Made by a program: the position numbers and the translations under genes
Part shown: positions 41,677-53,947 of the stretch, in pieces
Numbering within the stretch: position 1 is the first letter of the stretch
Layout: each line of letters starts with the position of its first letter
Assembly: GCA_029563075.1 (NCBI GenBank)
Contig: JAKQTN010000067.1
Span: 55,775-119,774, forward strand
DNA: 64,000 bases
From: Pseudomonadota bacterium
GTDB taxonomy: Bacteria > Pseudomonadota > Gammaproteobacteria > Burkholderiales > Methylophilaceae
Direction of reading: 5' to 3'
Notes under the pieces: generated by a model
What the model was told of the DNA's origin: nothing
Databases searched by the model: none
What the model saw: the letters and a program-made list of their open reading frames with translations, nothing else

Positions 41677-42467
41677 TAAAGCGCTCCCGTCTTCGTCCCT
41701 TTCGTACCCTCGGGCACCGTACTACCGATCGCATTTGGCGTTTGGGCGCTGGCGCCCGCTTATTCTGGTTAACGCTTATTTCGTCCGGCGAAAGTTTCCG
41801 CAGATTTCATTTAACCATTCGTGAAGTGTATTTCACGGGGGTGATGTCGCTTATCATTATCGTGGTCTCAGCTTTCTTTGTTGGCATGGTGCTGGCCTTG
41901 CAGGGGTATAACACGCTGCAGAAGTATGGCTCATCAGAGGCCATTGGCGTACTGGTTGCCTTGGCTTTAGTGCGTGAGCTGGGGCCTGTAGTCACCGCTT
42001 TGTTATTCGCTGGCCGCGCCGGTACGGCCATTACCGCGGAGATTGGCTTAATGAAAGCCACTGAGCAATTATCCGCCATGGAGATGATGGCAGTGAGTCC
42101 GATCGCACGTGTGATCGCGCCGCGCTTTTGGGCTGGCGTGATCGCTATGCCAGTATTGGCGGCGTTATTTTCAATGGTGGGTATTCTGGGCGGGTATTTA
42201 GTGGCCGTGCCATTAATTGGTGTGGATTCAGGTGCGTTCTGGTCGCAGATGCAGGCCAATGTAGATTGGCATGATGACATTGTGAATGGTGTGATTAAAA
42301 GCGTGGTATTTGGCGTTGCTTGTACCATGATTGCGCTGTTTGAAGGCTACGATGCGCCGCCCACGGCGGAAGGTGTGAGCCGCGCCACGACAAGAACAGT
42401 GGTCATTTCATCGTTGGCAGTGCTTGGGCTGGATTTTGTATTAACCTCATTTATGATTACTTTGTAA
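41673..42467 (+). CDS. mlaE: Phospholipid ABC transporter permease MlaE
   Basis: MlaE family; EIGLMKATEQLSAMEMMAVSP. Confidence 0.93.
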   Translation: MIKRSRLRPFRTLGHRTTDRIWRLGAGARLFWLTLISSGESFRRFHLTIREVYFTGVMSLIIIVVSAFFVGMVLALQGYNTLQKYGSSEAIGVLVALALVRELGPVVTALLFAGRAGTAITAEIGLMKATEQLSAMEMMAVSPIARVIAPRFWAGVIAMPVLAALFSMVGILGGYLVAVPLIGVDSGAFWSQMQANVDWHDDIVNGVIKSVVFGVACTMIALFEGYDAPPTAEGVSRATTRTVVISSLAVLGLDFVLTSFMITL

Positions 42468-42485
42468 AGCGTGCAGGAGTAGGTA

Positions 42486-43055
42486 ATGGAAAGAACAACG
42501 ATAGATTTATGGGTGGGCATTTTTGTCGCACTGGGTGTGGCGGCGCTGCTCGGGCTTGCCATGAAAGTGGGCAATTTAACCACCAGCAATATTGGCATAA
42601 CTTATACTGTGACTGCTAATTTTGAAAATATCGGTGGCTTAAAACCGCGAGCACCGGTGAAAAGTGCAGGCGTGGTAGTTGGCCGTGTGGGCGATATTAA
42701 ATTTGACACTGAAACTTTTGAGGCGGTAGTAAGTCTGAATGTCGATAAACGTTATAATTTCCCTAAAGATACTTTTGCGAATATTTATACTGCAGGCCTA
42801 TTGGGTGAGCAATATATCGGTTTAGAGGCCGGCGGCGATGAGGCAATGCTGAAAAACGGAGACAAAATCACTCAAACGCAGGATGCTGTGGTACTAGAAA
42901 AGATGATCAGCCAATTTTTATACAACAAGGCATCGGAAAGCACCAATGATGCGCCTGCTGCAACCAAATCAGACTCTGCGTCATCAACCAAAGCGGCTGA
43001 TGACGCGTTAACTGCAAGCCCGCTGGATGCTATTAGCAAGCCTGTGACACCATAA
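42486..43055 (+). CDS. mlaD: Phospholipid-binding MCE protein MlaD
   Basis: MCE domain (FENIGGLKPRAPVKSAGVVVGRV). Confidence 0.93.
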   Translation: MERTTIDLWVGIFVALGVAALLGLAMKVGNLTTSNIGITYTVTANFENIGGLKPRAPVKSAGVVVGRVGDIKFDTETFEAVVSLNVDKRYNFPKDTFANIYTAGLLGEQYIGLEAGGDEAMLKNGDKITQTQDAVVLEKMISQFLYNKASESTNDAPAATKSDSASSTKAADDALTASPLDAISKPVTP

Positions 43056-43130
43056 TTAATTAAACAATCAGAACTAAATAACCAAATAACCAAAATTAAT
43101 AATAATATCTGGACTGAAAACAAGGATTAA

Positions 43131-43775
43131 ATGATGAAACAACTTTCAATTGTATTTCGATTTTTTATTGCTTTGAGTTTGTTGTGTTTCAGTGCAGCGG
43201 GCATGGCTGCTGAAGGCCCTGATGAGCTGGTAAAAAGAACTGCCGAAGATGTATTGGCCACTGTTAAAAGTGACAAAGATATCCAGGCGGGTGATCAGGA
43301 AAAGATATTTGCTCTAGCAGAAGAAAAAATCCTGCCAAACTTTAATTTCGATAAAGTTTCACGCATGGTGCTAGGTAAAAACTGGACGAGAGCCACGCCG
43401 GATCAAAAAGCTGCCTTTCAAACAGAGTTTCGAACTTTGCTGATTCGCACTTACGCCACTGCACTTTCTAAATACAGAGATCAAACTATCGAATACAAGC
43501 CGCTTCGCATGGTCAACGGCTCGAATGTGGCATCGGTAAAAACACAAATCCTGCAGCCGGGCGGCCAGCCAATCGCAGTGGATTACACGCTTGAAAAGCA
43601 GGCAGATACTTGGAAAGTGTACGATATCGTGATTGAAGGTGTCAGCCTCGTGACCAATTACCGTGGCCAGTTCGCACAGGAAATTCGCCAGAATGGTCTG
43701 GATAGCTTGATTAAAAAGCTGGCGGATAAAAACAAAGCCGCGCAACCTGTCACTGCAGCGGTCGGAACTAACTAA
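43131..43775 (+). CDS. mlaC: Periplasmic phospholipid-binding protein MlaC
   Basis: Signal peptide, MlaC/Ttg2 family sequence. Confidence 0.92.
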   Translation: MMKQLSIVFRFFIALSLLCFSAAGMAAEGPDELVKRTAEDVLATVKSDKDIQAGDQEKIFALAEEKILPNFNFDKVSRMVLGKNWTRATPDQKAAFQTEFRTLLIRTYATALSKYRDQTIEYKPLRMVNGSNVASVKTQILQPGGQPIAVDYTLEKQADTWKVYDIVIEGVSLVTNYRGQFAQEIRQNGLDSLIKKLADKNKAAQPVTAAVGTN

Positions 43776-44056
43776 TGGCGCAGTTGACGCAAATCGATCA
43801 TCGCTGGAGCTTGAGCGGCGATGTGGTTATCGACACCGTGCAACCGCTTCTAACGGCAAGCAAGGCGCTGCCTATTGCGGCGGATACAATGGTAGATTTT
43901 GCAAAAGTGAATAATATCGATACCTCGACCATTAGCCTGATTTTGGAGTGGAAGCGCCGTGCGCAGTTAGAAAATAAGGCGTTGACGTTTGTGAATCTGC
44001 CTGCCAATTTAATCAGCCTGACGCAATTATACGGCGTGGCAGAATTGATCAATTAG
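43775..44056 (+). CDS. mlaB: STAS-domain protein MlaB
   Basis: STAS-like, last in mla cluster. Confidence 0.82.
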   Translation: MAQLTQIDHRWSLSGDVVIDTVQPLLTASKALPIAADTMVDFAKVNNIDTSTISLILEWKRRAQLENKALTFVNLPANLISLTQLYGVAELIN

Positions 44057-44089
44057 TTTCTGTTTTGAGCGCGTTTAGAATGTGTTAAT

Positions 44090-44120
44090 AACCCCATCTT
44101 GCAAGATGGGGTTTAGTTTT
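44090..44120 (+). terminator. Probable rho-independent terminator after mlaB
   Basis: Perfect 24-bp palindrome AACCCCATCTTGCAAGATGGGGTT followed by TAGTTTTT. Confidence 0.7.
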
Positions 44121-44153
44121 TGTGATCAACCAATAAAAGTTTCAGGATTTTTC

Positions 44154-45071
44154 TTGCTAGAAAATAATACAGCGCCAGCCATTAAAATCGAACAAGTTCA
44201 TAAGCGCTTTGCCAGCTTGCATGCACTTAATGGCATCGATTTAACCATCAACCAGGGTGAGTTTTTTGCCTTGTTAGGCCCGAATGGGGCAGGCAAATCC
44301 ACGCTCATCAATATTCTGGCTGGGTTGCTCAAGCCGTCGCAGGGCAAGGCTTCTATCATGGGGCATGATGTGGTGAATGATTATCAGGCCGCGCGTATGG
44401 CGCTGGGCGTGGTGCCGCAGGAGCTGGTATTTGATCCGTTTTTTAACGTACGCGAAATGCTGCGCTTTCAGGCCGGCTATTTCGGCCGTGGCCGCGACAA
44501 CGATGCCTGGGTAGATGAAGTGATTGAAAGCCTGGGCTTGACCGATAAAGCATACACCAACATGCGCAAGCTTTCGGGTGGCATGAAACGCCGGGCCCTG
44601 ATCGCGCAGGCACTGGCACACAAGCCACCTGTGATTGTGCTGGATGAGCCTACCGCAGGCGTGGATGTTGAGTTGCGGCAAATGCTGTGGGGCTTTATTA
44701 AACGGCTTAACCGTGATGGACATACTATTATCCTTACTACGCATTATCTGGAAGAAGCGGAGACATTGTGTGAACGCGTGGCGATGATGAAACAGGGCGA
44801 AATTGTGGCCTTGGATACAACCGCAAACTTGCTCAATAAACTTGCCGGTAAAAACTTGCGGATTAAGCTAGGCAATGCGATGCTGCCGACCACATTGCTG
44901 CCTTTGTTAAAAAGCGGTGAAAATGGTGTTTTTACGCTCGCCCTTACTGAACTGAACCAGGTGGAATTTGTGTTAGGAGAATTACGCAAGGCTAAGGCTC
45001 ACATAGAAGACATGCAATTATTCGAAGCCGATCTGGAAGATGTGTTTATGTCGTTGGTGGGTAGCAAATGA
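44154..45071 (+). CDS. ABC transporter ATP-binding protein (YadG-like)
   Basis: GPNGAGKST, LSGGMKRR; TTG start chosen because the ORF track start lies in the hairpin. Confidence 0.88.
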   Translation: MLENNTAPAIKIEQVHKRFASLHALNGIDLTINQGEFFALLGPNGAGKSTLINILAGLLKPSQGKASIMGHDVVNDYQAARMALGVVPQELVFDPFFNVREMLRFQAGYFGRGRDNDAWVDEVIESLGLTDKAYTNMRKLSGGMKRRALIAQALAHKPPVIVLDEPTAGVDVELRQMLWGFIKRLNRDGHTIILTTHYLEEAETLCERVAMMKQGEIVALDTTANLLNKLAGKNLRIKLGNAMLPTTLLPLLKSGENGVFTLALTELNQVEFVLGELRKAKAHIEDMQLFEADLEDVFMSLVGSK

Positions 45072-45856
45072 CCTTAATTGACAACCTTGTATCCCAGCAA
45101 TGGCGCGGCACTTACACGCTTTTTAAAAAAGAGATTTTACGTTTCTGGCGCGTGGCTTTTCAGACGGTGGCTTCGCCCGTGCTTACGGCCTTGTTGTATT
45201 TGCTGATATTTTCACATGTGCTGGAAGGCCATGTGCAGGTGTACAAAAATGTGCCTTATACCGCGTTCCTGATTCCCGGCCTGATCATGATGTCGCTATT
45301 GCAGAATGCTTTTGCGAATAGCTCTTCCAGCCTCATTCAGTCAAAAGTGATGGGTAATATCATTTTCATCTTGCTCACACCGCTGACCTATTTGCAATTT
45401 TATATCGCATTTTTAGCTGCCTCGATTGTGCGCGGCTTACTGGTTGGCCTGGCTATTTATCTGGTAGCGATCTGGTTCGTCGATTTGCCGATTGCGCATC
45501 CATTATGGATTTTTGCGTTCGCGCTTTTGGGCAGTGCGTTATTGGGCACTTTCGGCATTATTGCGGGCATTTGGGCAGATAAATTTGACCAGATGGCAGC
45601 ATTTCAAAACTTTGTGATCATGCCGCTCACGTTTTTATCGGGCGTGTTTTATTCCATCCACTCCTTACCGCCATTCTGGCAAACCGTATCCAAGTTCAAC
45701 CCGTTCTTTTATATGATTGATGGGTTCAGGTATGGTTTTTTTGGCAAGGGAGATATTTCGCCGTGGATCAGCATCAGCGTGGTTGTCGCGTTTTTATTCG
45801 GGTTAGCATGGTTAGCCTTAAAAATGTTAAAATCCGGCTATAAGTTAAGAGGCTAA
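45068..45856 (+). CDS. ABC-2 type transporter permease (YadH-like)
   Basis: Six-TM ABC2 membrane protein, overlaps ATPase gene. Confidence 0.9.
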   Translation: MTLIDNLVSQQWRGTYTLFKKEILRFWRVAFQTVASPVLTALLYLLIFSHVLEGHVQVYKNVPYTAFLIPGLIMMSLLQNAFANSSSSLIQSKVMGNIIFILLTPLTYLQFYIAFLAASIVRGLLVGLAIYLVAIWFVDLPIAHPLWIFAFALLGSALLGTFGIIAGIWADKFDQMAAFQNFVIMPLTFLSGVFYSIHSLPPFWQTVSKFNPFFYMIDGFRYGFFGKGDISPWISISVVVAFLFGLAWLALKMLKSGYKLRG

Positions 45857-45875
45857 ACCAAAAGGCGGACTCAGG

Positions 45876-46130
45876 TTGTTAAGTGCATCACAGTTGGAAG
45901 GCTATATCAGGCAAGGTTTGGCATGCGATTACATTCAAGTATCGGGCGATGACGGCATACATTTTGAGGCGGTGATTGTGAGCCCTGCTTTCGAGGGCAA
46001 ATCCATGGTGCAGCAGCATCAGCTCGTCTATGGTACGTTGGGCGATCGTATGCGCGCAGAGATACATGCATTGTCGATGAAAACCTACGCCCCGCAAAAA
46101 TGGCAGGAATTGAAAGAAATGGAGAAATAA
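45876..46130 (+). CDS. ibaG: BolA family protein (IbaG)
   Basis: BolA-like; upstream of murA; TTG start. Confidence 0.85.
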   Translation: MLSASQLEGYIRQGLACDYIQVSGDDGIHFEAVIVSPAFEGKSMVQQHQLVYGTLGDRMRAEIHALSMKTYAPQKWQELKEMEK

Positions 46131-47709
<1,579 letters not shown>

Positions 47710-47739
47710 GCATAATTAAGCCATTTAACCAAGAAATCT

Positions 47740-48378
47740 ATGATTACGATTGCACTCTCAAAAGGCAGGATTTTTGAAGAAACCACGCCTCTTCTGGCGG
47801 CGGCAGGCATCCATGCACTCGAAGACCCTGAATCTTCACGTAAGCTCATTCTGCCGACCAATCGCGATGACGTGCGTCTGATTATCGTGCGCGCGACGGA
47901 TGTGCCGACTTATGTGCAGTACGGCGCAGCCGATTTGGGTATCGCCGGCAAAGACGTGCTGGATGAGCACGGTGGTGATGGGCTGTATCAGCCGCTGGAT
48001 TTGCAAATCGCCAAATGTAAAATGATGGTGGCAGTGCGCAATGATTTTGATTACGAGGCCAGTATCCGTCAGGGTGCGCGGCTTAAGGTGGTGACCAAAT
48101 ACGTGAAAACCGCGCGCGAGCACTTCGCCGCTAAAGGCATGCATGTGGATCTAATCAAGCTGTATGGCTCAATGGAATTAGGCCCACTGGTTGGGTTGGC
48201 AGATGCGATTGTGGATCTGGTCAGCACGGGCAACACCTTGCGTGCCAACAACCTGAAAGCGGTTGAAGAGGTGGGCGATATCAGCTCGCGCCTAGTGGTG
48301 AATCAGGCATCGTTAAAACTCAATAGAACACAATTACAGCCAATCCTGGATGCATTTGCTTCCGCAATAAAAAAATGA
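47740..48378 (+). CDS. hisG: ATP phosphoribosyltransferase (short form)
   Basis: HisG_S sequence, his operon. Confidence 0.96.
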   Translation: MITIALSKGRIFEETTPLLAAAGIHALEDPESSRKLILPTNRDDVRLIIVRATDVPTYVQYGAADLGIAGKDVLDEHGGDGLYQPLDLQIAKCKMMVAVRNDFDYEASIRQGARLKVVTKYVKTAREHFAAKGMHVDLIKLYGSMELGPLVGLADAIVDLVSTGNTLRANNLKAVEEVGDISSRLVVNQASLKLNRTQLQPILDAFASAIKK

Positions 48379-49676
48379 ACATTCGACGTTTATCTACACA
48401 AGACAAGCAATTTGACGCCGATTTAAAAGCGTTGCTGGCTTTTGAGACCGCTCAGGACGATAGCGTTGATGCGGTTGTAGCCAATATCTTAAAAGACGTG
48501 AAGGCGCGCGGTGATGCAGCGGTGCTGGAATACACCAACCGTTTTGACAAGACCAACGCAAGTAGTCTGCCAGAGCTAGAAATTGGCAAAGCCGAGTTAG
48601 CCGCTGCATTGAATGGCCTGCCAGCCAATCAGCGCGAGGCTTTGCAGGCCGCCGCTGACCGTGTAAAAAGCTATCATGAGAAACAGCTGATTCAGTCATG
48701 GAGTTACACTGAAGCAGATGGTACGCTGCTTGGCCAGCAGGTAACTTCACTTGACCGCGTGGGTTTATACGTCCCTGGCGGCAAAGCAGCATATCCTTCC
48801 AGCGTGTTGATGAACGCAATTCCTGCGAAGGTGGCGGGTGTCCAAGAGTTGATTATGGTTGTACCAACACCGAATGGCGAGAAAAACGCATTGGTGTTGG
48901 CGGCTGCAGCGATTGCGGGCGTTGACCGCGTGTTTTGCATTGGCGGTGCGCAAGCAGTAGGCGCGCTGGCTTACGGAACTGAAACCGTACCGCAGGTGGA
49001 TAAGATCGTCGGGCCTGGCAACGCCTATGTAGCCGCCGCCAAACGCCGAGTGTTCGGTGTGGTAGGCATCGATATGGTGGCCGGGCCTTCCGAGATTTTA
49101 GTGATTTGCGATGGCAAGACCAATCCGGATTGGATTGCCATGGATTTGTTCAGCCAGGCAGAACATGACGAACTTGCGCAAGCGATTTTACTCAGTCCAG
49201 ACGCAGCCTTTCTGGAAACAGTGGCAGCGAGCATGCAAAAGTTGGTACAGGAAATGCCGCGCAAGGGCATCATCAACACCTCAATTACGAACCGTGGTGC
49301 GCTTATCTTGGTAAAAGACTTGAATGAAGCAATCGAAATAAGCAACTACATTGCGCCAGAACACTTGGAGTTATCAGTCGAGAATCCGCTGGAAATGAGC
49401 AAAAAGATCAAACATGCCGGTGCCATTTTTATGGGCCGCGATACCTGTGAGGCGCTTGGCGACTATTGCGCAGGGCCAAACCATGTATTGCCGACCTCGC
49501 GCACGGCGCGTTTTAGCTCACCTTTGGGCGTGTACGATTTCCAGAAACGCTCCAGCCTGATCATGGTGTCATCAGCGGGTGCGCAAAAGTTAGGCAAAAT
49601 TGCATCAACCTTGGCGCATGGCGAAGGTTTGCAGGCGCACGCATGTAGCGCAGAATATCGGCTAAAAAATGAGTAA
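48375..49676 (+). CDS. hisD: Histidinol dehydrogenase
   Basis: [39 protein letters not shown]. Confidence 0.97.
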   Translation: MNIRRLSTQDKQFDADLKALLAFETAQDDSVDAVVANILKDVKARGDAAVLEYTNRFDKTNASSLPELEIGKAELAAALNGLPANQREALQAAADRVKSYHEKQLIQSWSYTEADGTLLGQQVTSLDRVGLYVPGGKAAYPSSVLMNAIPAKVAGVQELIMVVPTPNGEKNALVLAAAAIAGVDRVFCIGGAQAVGALAYGTETVPQVDKIVGPGNAYVAAAKRRVFGVVGIDMVAGPSEILVICDGKTNPDWIAMDLFSQAEHDELAQAILLSPDAAFLETVAASMQKLVQEMPRKGIINTSITNRGALILVKDLNEAIEISNYIAPEHLELSVENPLEMSKKIKHAGAIFMGRDTCEALGDYCAGPNHVLPTSRTARFSSPLGVYDFQKRSSLIMVSSAGAQKLGKIASTLAHGEGLQAHACSAEYRLKNE

Positions 49677-50733
49677 GTTTTGGAGTGACGTAGTTCGTGG
49701 GTTGACGCCCTATGTGCCAGGCGAGCAGCCCAAGCTCAATAATCTAATCAAGCTCAACACCAATGAAAATCCTTATGGGCCAAGCCCGAAGGTAATCGCG
49801 GCTTTGCAGGCAGAGGCCGCAGATACCTTGCGTCTTTACCCGGATCCGAATTCTGATAAGCTCAAAGCAGCAATCAGCGAATATCATGGCTTGCAGGCTA
49901 ATCAGGTGTTTGTCGGCAACGGATCGGACGAGGTATTGGCACATGCGTTTCAGGCGCTGCTCAAACACGGCAGGCCGCTTCTGTTTCCAGATATTACCTA
50001 CAGTTTTTATCCGGTGTATTGCGGACTGTATGACATTGAATTTGAGGCGGTTCCGCTCAATGTCAATTTCGAAATCGAGGTGAAGGAATATGACAGGCCC
50101 AATGGAGGCATTATTTTTCCGAATCCTAATGCGCCAACAGGTGTTCCACTGGCACTGGCAGAAATTGAGAAATTGCTGAAAGTTAATACCGAGTCAGTCG
50201 TGGTGATTGATGAGGCATATGTGGATTTCGGTACGGAATCCGCTGTTAACCTCATCAATACCTATCCTAATTTATTGGTCGTACAAACGCTGTCGAAGGC
50301 GCGCTCACTCGCAGGCTTGCGCGTAGGCTATGCGCTCGGCCATCAGGATTTAATCGAAGCGCTGATTCGCGTAAAAGATAGTTTTAATTCTTACCCGATC
50401 GATCGGTTTGCCGAGGCTGGTGCTGTTGCCGCCATGCAAGACAAAGCTTATTTTGAGGAGACCTGTAAAAAAGTCATCGCCACGCGTAATGTTTTGGTGC
50501 GTGACCTGCAGGCATTAGATTTCGAGGTATTGCCTTCAGGTGCCAATTTTATTTTCGCGAAACATAAAACGAGAGCAGGTAGTGAGTTAGCTGCAAAATT
50601 ACGAGAGCAAAGCATCGTGGTGCGGCATTTTAAGAATCCCACGCGTATAGCAAATTATTTGCGCATCACCATCGGCACTGATACGCAATCTAAACAGCTT
50701 GTTGCGGCGCTAAATGTAATACTAAAGCGGTAA
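49669..50733 (+). CDS. hisC: Histidinol-phosphate aminotransferase
   Basis: [27 protein letters not shown]. Confidence 0.96.
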   Translation: MSKFWSDVVRGLTPYVPGEQPKLNNLIKLNTNENPYGPSPKVIAALQAEAADTLRLYPDPNSDKLKAAISEYHGLQANQVFVGNGSDEVLAHAFQALLKHGRPLLFPDITYSFYPVYCGLYDIEFEAVPLNVNFEIEVKEYDRPNGGIIFPNPNAPTGVPLALAEIEKLLKVNTESVVVIDEAYVDFGTESAVNLINTYPNLLVVQTLSKARSLAGLRVGYALGHQDLIEALIRVKDSFNSYPIDRFAEAGAVAAMQDKAYFEETCKKVIATRNVLVRDLQALDFEVLPSGANFIFAKHKTRAGSELAAKLREQSIVVRHFKNPTRIANYLRITIGTDTQSKQLVAALNVILKR

Positions 50734-50922
50734 GCGTAATTCCAAAATAATCATTAAAAACAACTAAATTGTTGAAAAAAATAATGAATTGCGGTTATGA
50801 TGTGCGAATGTACAAAATGTGCAGTGATATTTTGTAAAATTAGTTTGAATTAAAAGTTAAATCAACTACAAAATATTAAATTTTTAATCGAATATTACAT
50901 CGAGTTCGGAGGAAGAAGCATC

Positions 50923-51756
50923 ATGGCACAAACCCAAATGGCACTAGATTCACTAGATTTTGACGCAACCGTCGCGCTGGCAACCAAAGTTGCTCCGCAC
51001 GTAGACATTCTGGAAATCGGTACGCCTTGCATCAAGCACAATGGTATCGAGCTACTCAAAACATTGCGCGCAAAATTCCCAAACAATAAAATCTTAGTTG
51101 ATTTGAAAACAATGGACGCTGGTTTTTACGAAGCTGAGCCGTTCTACAAGGCCGGTGCAGATATCTGCACAGTGCTGGGCACAGCTGACATCGGCACAAT
51201 CAAAGGCGTGATTGATGTTGCCAACAAATACGGCAAAATGGCGCAAGTTGACTTGATCAACGTAGCTGACAAAAAAGCACGTACGTTGGAAGTGGCTAAA
51301 TTAGGCGCACACATCATTGGCGTGCACACTGGCTTGGACCAACAGGCCGCAGGTCAAACACCATTTGCTGACTTGGCAATGGTAACTGGTTTGAACACAG
51401 GCGCTAAAGTTTCAGTAGCGGGCGGTGTTAAAGCTGCAACTGTGCGTCAAGTGGTAGATGCAGGTGCTGATATTGTGGTTGCCGGCGCAGCGATCTACGG
51501 CGCGGCAGATCCAGCAGCTTCGGCAGCTGAAATCACTGGTTTGGCACGCGGTAGCAATGCAAGTGCTGGCGGTATGGGAAAATGGTTGCCATGGGTATTA
51601 ATCGCAGGTGCGGTGTTGCTTGGTTTGTATCTGCTTAAAGGTGGTAAGTCAGGTGATGAAGCGCCTGTTGCAGGGCCAGCAGCGGTAGAGCAAGTTGCTC
51701 CAGCAGCAACTGAGGCTGCGCCAGCAGAAGCAGCTCCAGCAGAAGCAGCTAAATAA
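50923..51756 (+). CDS. hps: 3-hexulose-6-phosphate synthase with C-terminal TM helix and Ala/Pro/Glu-rich tail
   Basis: Hps/OMPDC fold core (EIGTPCIKHNG, ILVDLKTMDAG, HTGLDQQ, VAGGV, VVAGAAIYGAADP) to ~aa 208; TM aa 221-239; tail to aa 277; strong GGAGGA RBS. Confidence 0.93.
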   Translation: MAQTQMALDSLDFDATVALATKVAPHVDILEIGTPCIKHNGIELLKTLRAKFPNNKILVDLKTMDAGFYEAEPFYKAGADICTVLGTADIGTIKGVIDVANKYGKMAQVDLINVADKKARTLEVAKLGAHIIGVHTGLDQQAAGQTPFADLAMVTGLNTGAKVSVAGGVKAATVRQVVDAGADIVVAGAAIYGAADPAASAAEITGLARGSNASAGGMGKWLPWVLIAGAVLLGLYLLKGGKSGDEAPVAGPAAVEQVAPAATEAAPAEAAPAEAAK

Positions 51757-51770
51757 CTGTCGTTTGATAT

Positions 51771-51799
51771 AAAAAGCCGACTTGAAAGTCGGCTTTTTT
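51771..51799 (+). terminator. Rho-independent terminator after hps
   Basis: AAAAAGCCGACTT-gaa-AGTCGGCTTTTTT. Confidence 0.92.
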
Positions 51800-51896
51800 G
51801 TTGCGCTTTGGGTTAGATAAAGAATTTAGTGCGTGCGCAACCTAGTTTGAGTTAAAATACCGTTAAATAATTGATTCTCTTAATGTTTAGATAAAT

Positions 51897-52484
51897 ATGC
51901 GCAAAGCAGAAGTTACCCGCAACACTTTGGAAACGCAAATTTCGGTTTCCATCAATATTGATGGTTCAGGTCAATCGAAATTCAATACGGGCTTGGGCTT
52001 TCTGGATCACATGCTTGATCAAGTGGCGCGTCATGGCATGATGGACATTAACGTGCAGGCCAAAGGCGATCTGCACATTGATGCGCATCACACCGTAGAA
52101 GACATCGGCATTACCCTGGGCCAGGCTTTTACTAAAGCGATAGGCGACAAAAAAGGCATTAACCGTTACGGCCACGCCTATGTGCCGCTGGATGAGGCTT
52201 TGAGCCGTGTGGTGCTTGATTTGTCCGGTCGGCCAGGTCTGGAATTTAATTGCGAATTCACGCGTGCGGCGATTGGTGAGTTTGATGTCGATCTGGTGCA
52301 CGAGTTCTTTCAAGGCTTTGTGAATCATGCCAATGTGACGCTGCATATTGATAACCTCAAGGGCCAAAACGCACATCACCAATCCGAGACGATATTCAAA
52401 GCCTTTGGCCGCGCCTTGCGCATGGCGGTGACTTATGACGAACGCATGTCAGGCATCATGCCGTCTACCAAGGGCAGCTTATAA
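51897..52484 (+). CDS. hisB: Imidazoleglycerol-phosphate dehydratase
   Basis: [27 protein letters not shown]. Confidence 0.97.
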   Translation: MRKAEVTRNTLETQISVSINIDGSGQSKFNTGLGFLDHMLDQVARHGMMDINVQAKGDLHIDAHHTVEDIGITLGQAFTKAIGDKKGINRYGHAYVPLDEALSRVVLDLSGRPGLEFNCEFTRAAIGEFDVDLVHEFFQGFVNHANVTLHIDNLKGQNAHHQSETIFKAFGRALRMAVTYDERMSGIMPSTKGSL

Positions 52485-52503
52485 ACGCTAAGTTCGAGTT
52501 CCC

Positions 52504-53148
52504 ATGCAAAAAGTAGATATTGCGGTTGTTGATTACGGGATGGGCAATTTGCGCTCGGTGTCTAAGGCTGTTGAACACGTGGCTTCTGGCAAAACGGTTG
52601 TAGTTACCAGTGATGCTAAAGTGATTCACGGGGCGGAGCGGGTCATTTTCCCCGGCCAAGGCGCCATGCCGGATTGCATGCGCGAACTGGATTCACGCAA
52701 TTTGCATAGTGCTGTCATCCATGCAGCCGAGAACAAACCTTTTTTTGGCATTTGCATTGGTATGCAATTGTTGTTCGACCATTCCGAAGAAGGTGATACG
52801 GCAGGTCTGGGCTTGATAAAGGGCAACGTAAAGCGCTTTGCGCATGACCAAATGTTCGACGACAAAGGTGAGAAACTTAAAGTGCCGCATATGGGCTGGA
52901 ACCAAGTCTACCAGCTGCAGGCGCATCCTCTATGGGCAGGCATTGAAGATGCTACCCGGTTTTATCATGTGCACAGTTATTATGCAGTGCCTGATAACAG
53001 CGCAGTGACGGCGGGCGCGACCGAGTATCCCAAGCGTTTTACCAGCGCGGTAGCACGCGATAATATTTTCGCCACCCAGTTTCATGTGGAAAAAAGTGCA
53101 CAGGCCGGCTTGCAATTGTTGAGTAACTTTGTAAACTGGAAGCCTTAA
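52504..53148 (+). CDS. hisH: Imidazole glycerol phosphate synthase subunit HisH
   Basis: DYGMGNLRSV, GICIGMQLLF, FHVEKS. Confidence 0.96.
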   Translation: MQKVDIAVVDYGMGNLRSVSKAVEHVASGKTVVVTSDAKVIHGAERVIFPGQGAMPDCMRELDSRNLHSAVIHAAENKPFFGICIGMQLLFDHSEEGDTAGLGLIKGNVKRFAHDQMFDDKGEKLKVPHMGWNQVYQLQAHPLWAGIEDATRFYHVHSYYAVPDNSAVTAGATEYPKRFTSAVARDNIFATQFHVEKSAQAGLQLLSNFVNWKP

Positions 53149-53196
53149 AAATTATTAACCACAGTTTTTTGTATTTCATCATTAATCAAAACAATC

Positions 53197-53934
53197 ATGC
53201 TTATTATCCCTGCAATCGATCTTAAAGACGGCCACTGTGTGCGTTTAAAACAAGGCCTGATGGAAGAGTCCACCGTGTTTTCAGAAGATCCTGGCGCCAT
53301 GGCGCGGCATTGGGTCGATCTTGGTGGAAAACGGCTTCACCTGGTGGATCTGAACGGCGCATTTGTGGGCAAGCCCGTGAACGAAGGCGCGATTAAATCC
53401 ATTGTTAGCGCGGTAGGCGGCGACATTCCTATCCAGCTGGGTGGCGGGATTCGCGATTTAGACACCATAGAGCGCTATCTGGACAGCGGTATCAGCTATG
53501 TGATTATCGGCACTGCCGCAGTGAAGACGCCGGGCTTTCTGCACGAGGCTTGCTATGCCTTCCCTGGGCAAATTATGGTGGGCCTGGATGCCAAAGACGG
53601 CAAAGTGGCGATTGACGGCTGGTCTAAACTTACCGGGCATGACGTGATTGACCTGGCCAAGAAATTTGAAGATTATGGCGTCAATTCGGTAGTTTATACT
53701 GATATCGGCCGCGATGGCATGCTCACCGGCGTGAATATTGAGGCCACTGTTGCATTAGCGCAGGCGCTCACAATCCCTGTGATTGCGAGTGGTGGTTTAA
53801 CGAATCTGGAAGATGTCAGACGTCTGTGCGCAGTAGCGCATGAAGGCATTATTGGCGCGATTACCGGTCGCGCAATTTATGAAGGCACGATTGACTTTGC
53901 GGCTGCGCAAAAATTAGCCGATGAGCTGAGCTAA
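53197..53934 (+). CDS. hisA: Phosphoribosylformimino-5-aminoimidazole carboxamide ribotide isomerase
   Basis: [24 protein letters not shown]. Confidence 0.97.
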   Translation: MLIIPAIDLKDGHCVRLKQGLMEESTVFSEDPGAMARHWVDLGGKRLHLVDLNGAFVGKPVNEGAIKSIVSAVGGDIPIQLGGGIRDLDTIERYLDSGISYVIIGTAAVKTPGFLHEACYAFPGQIMVGLDAKDGKVAIDGWSKLTGHDVIDLAKKFEDYGVNSVVYTDIGRDGMLTGVNIEATVALAQALTIPVIASGGLTNLEDVRRLCAVAHEGIIGAITGRAIYEGTIDFAAAQKLADELS

Positions 53935-53947
53935 TGGACTTGAACTA

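Noticed and set aside
41807-42328. 173-aa minus-strand ORF within mlaE
   Set aside because: Antisense to a conserved membrane protein gene; no support.
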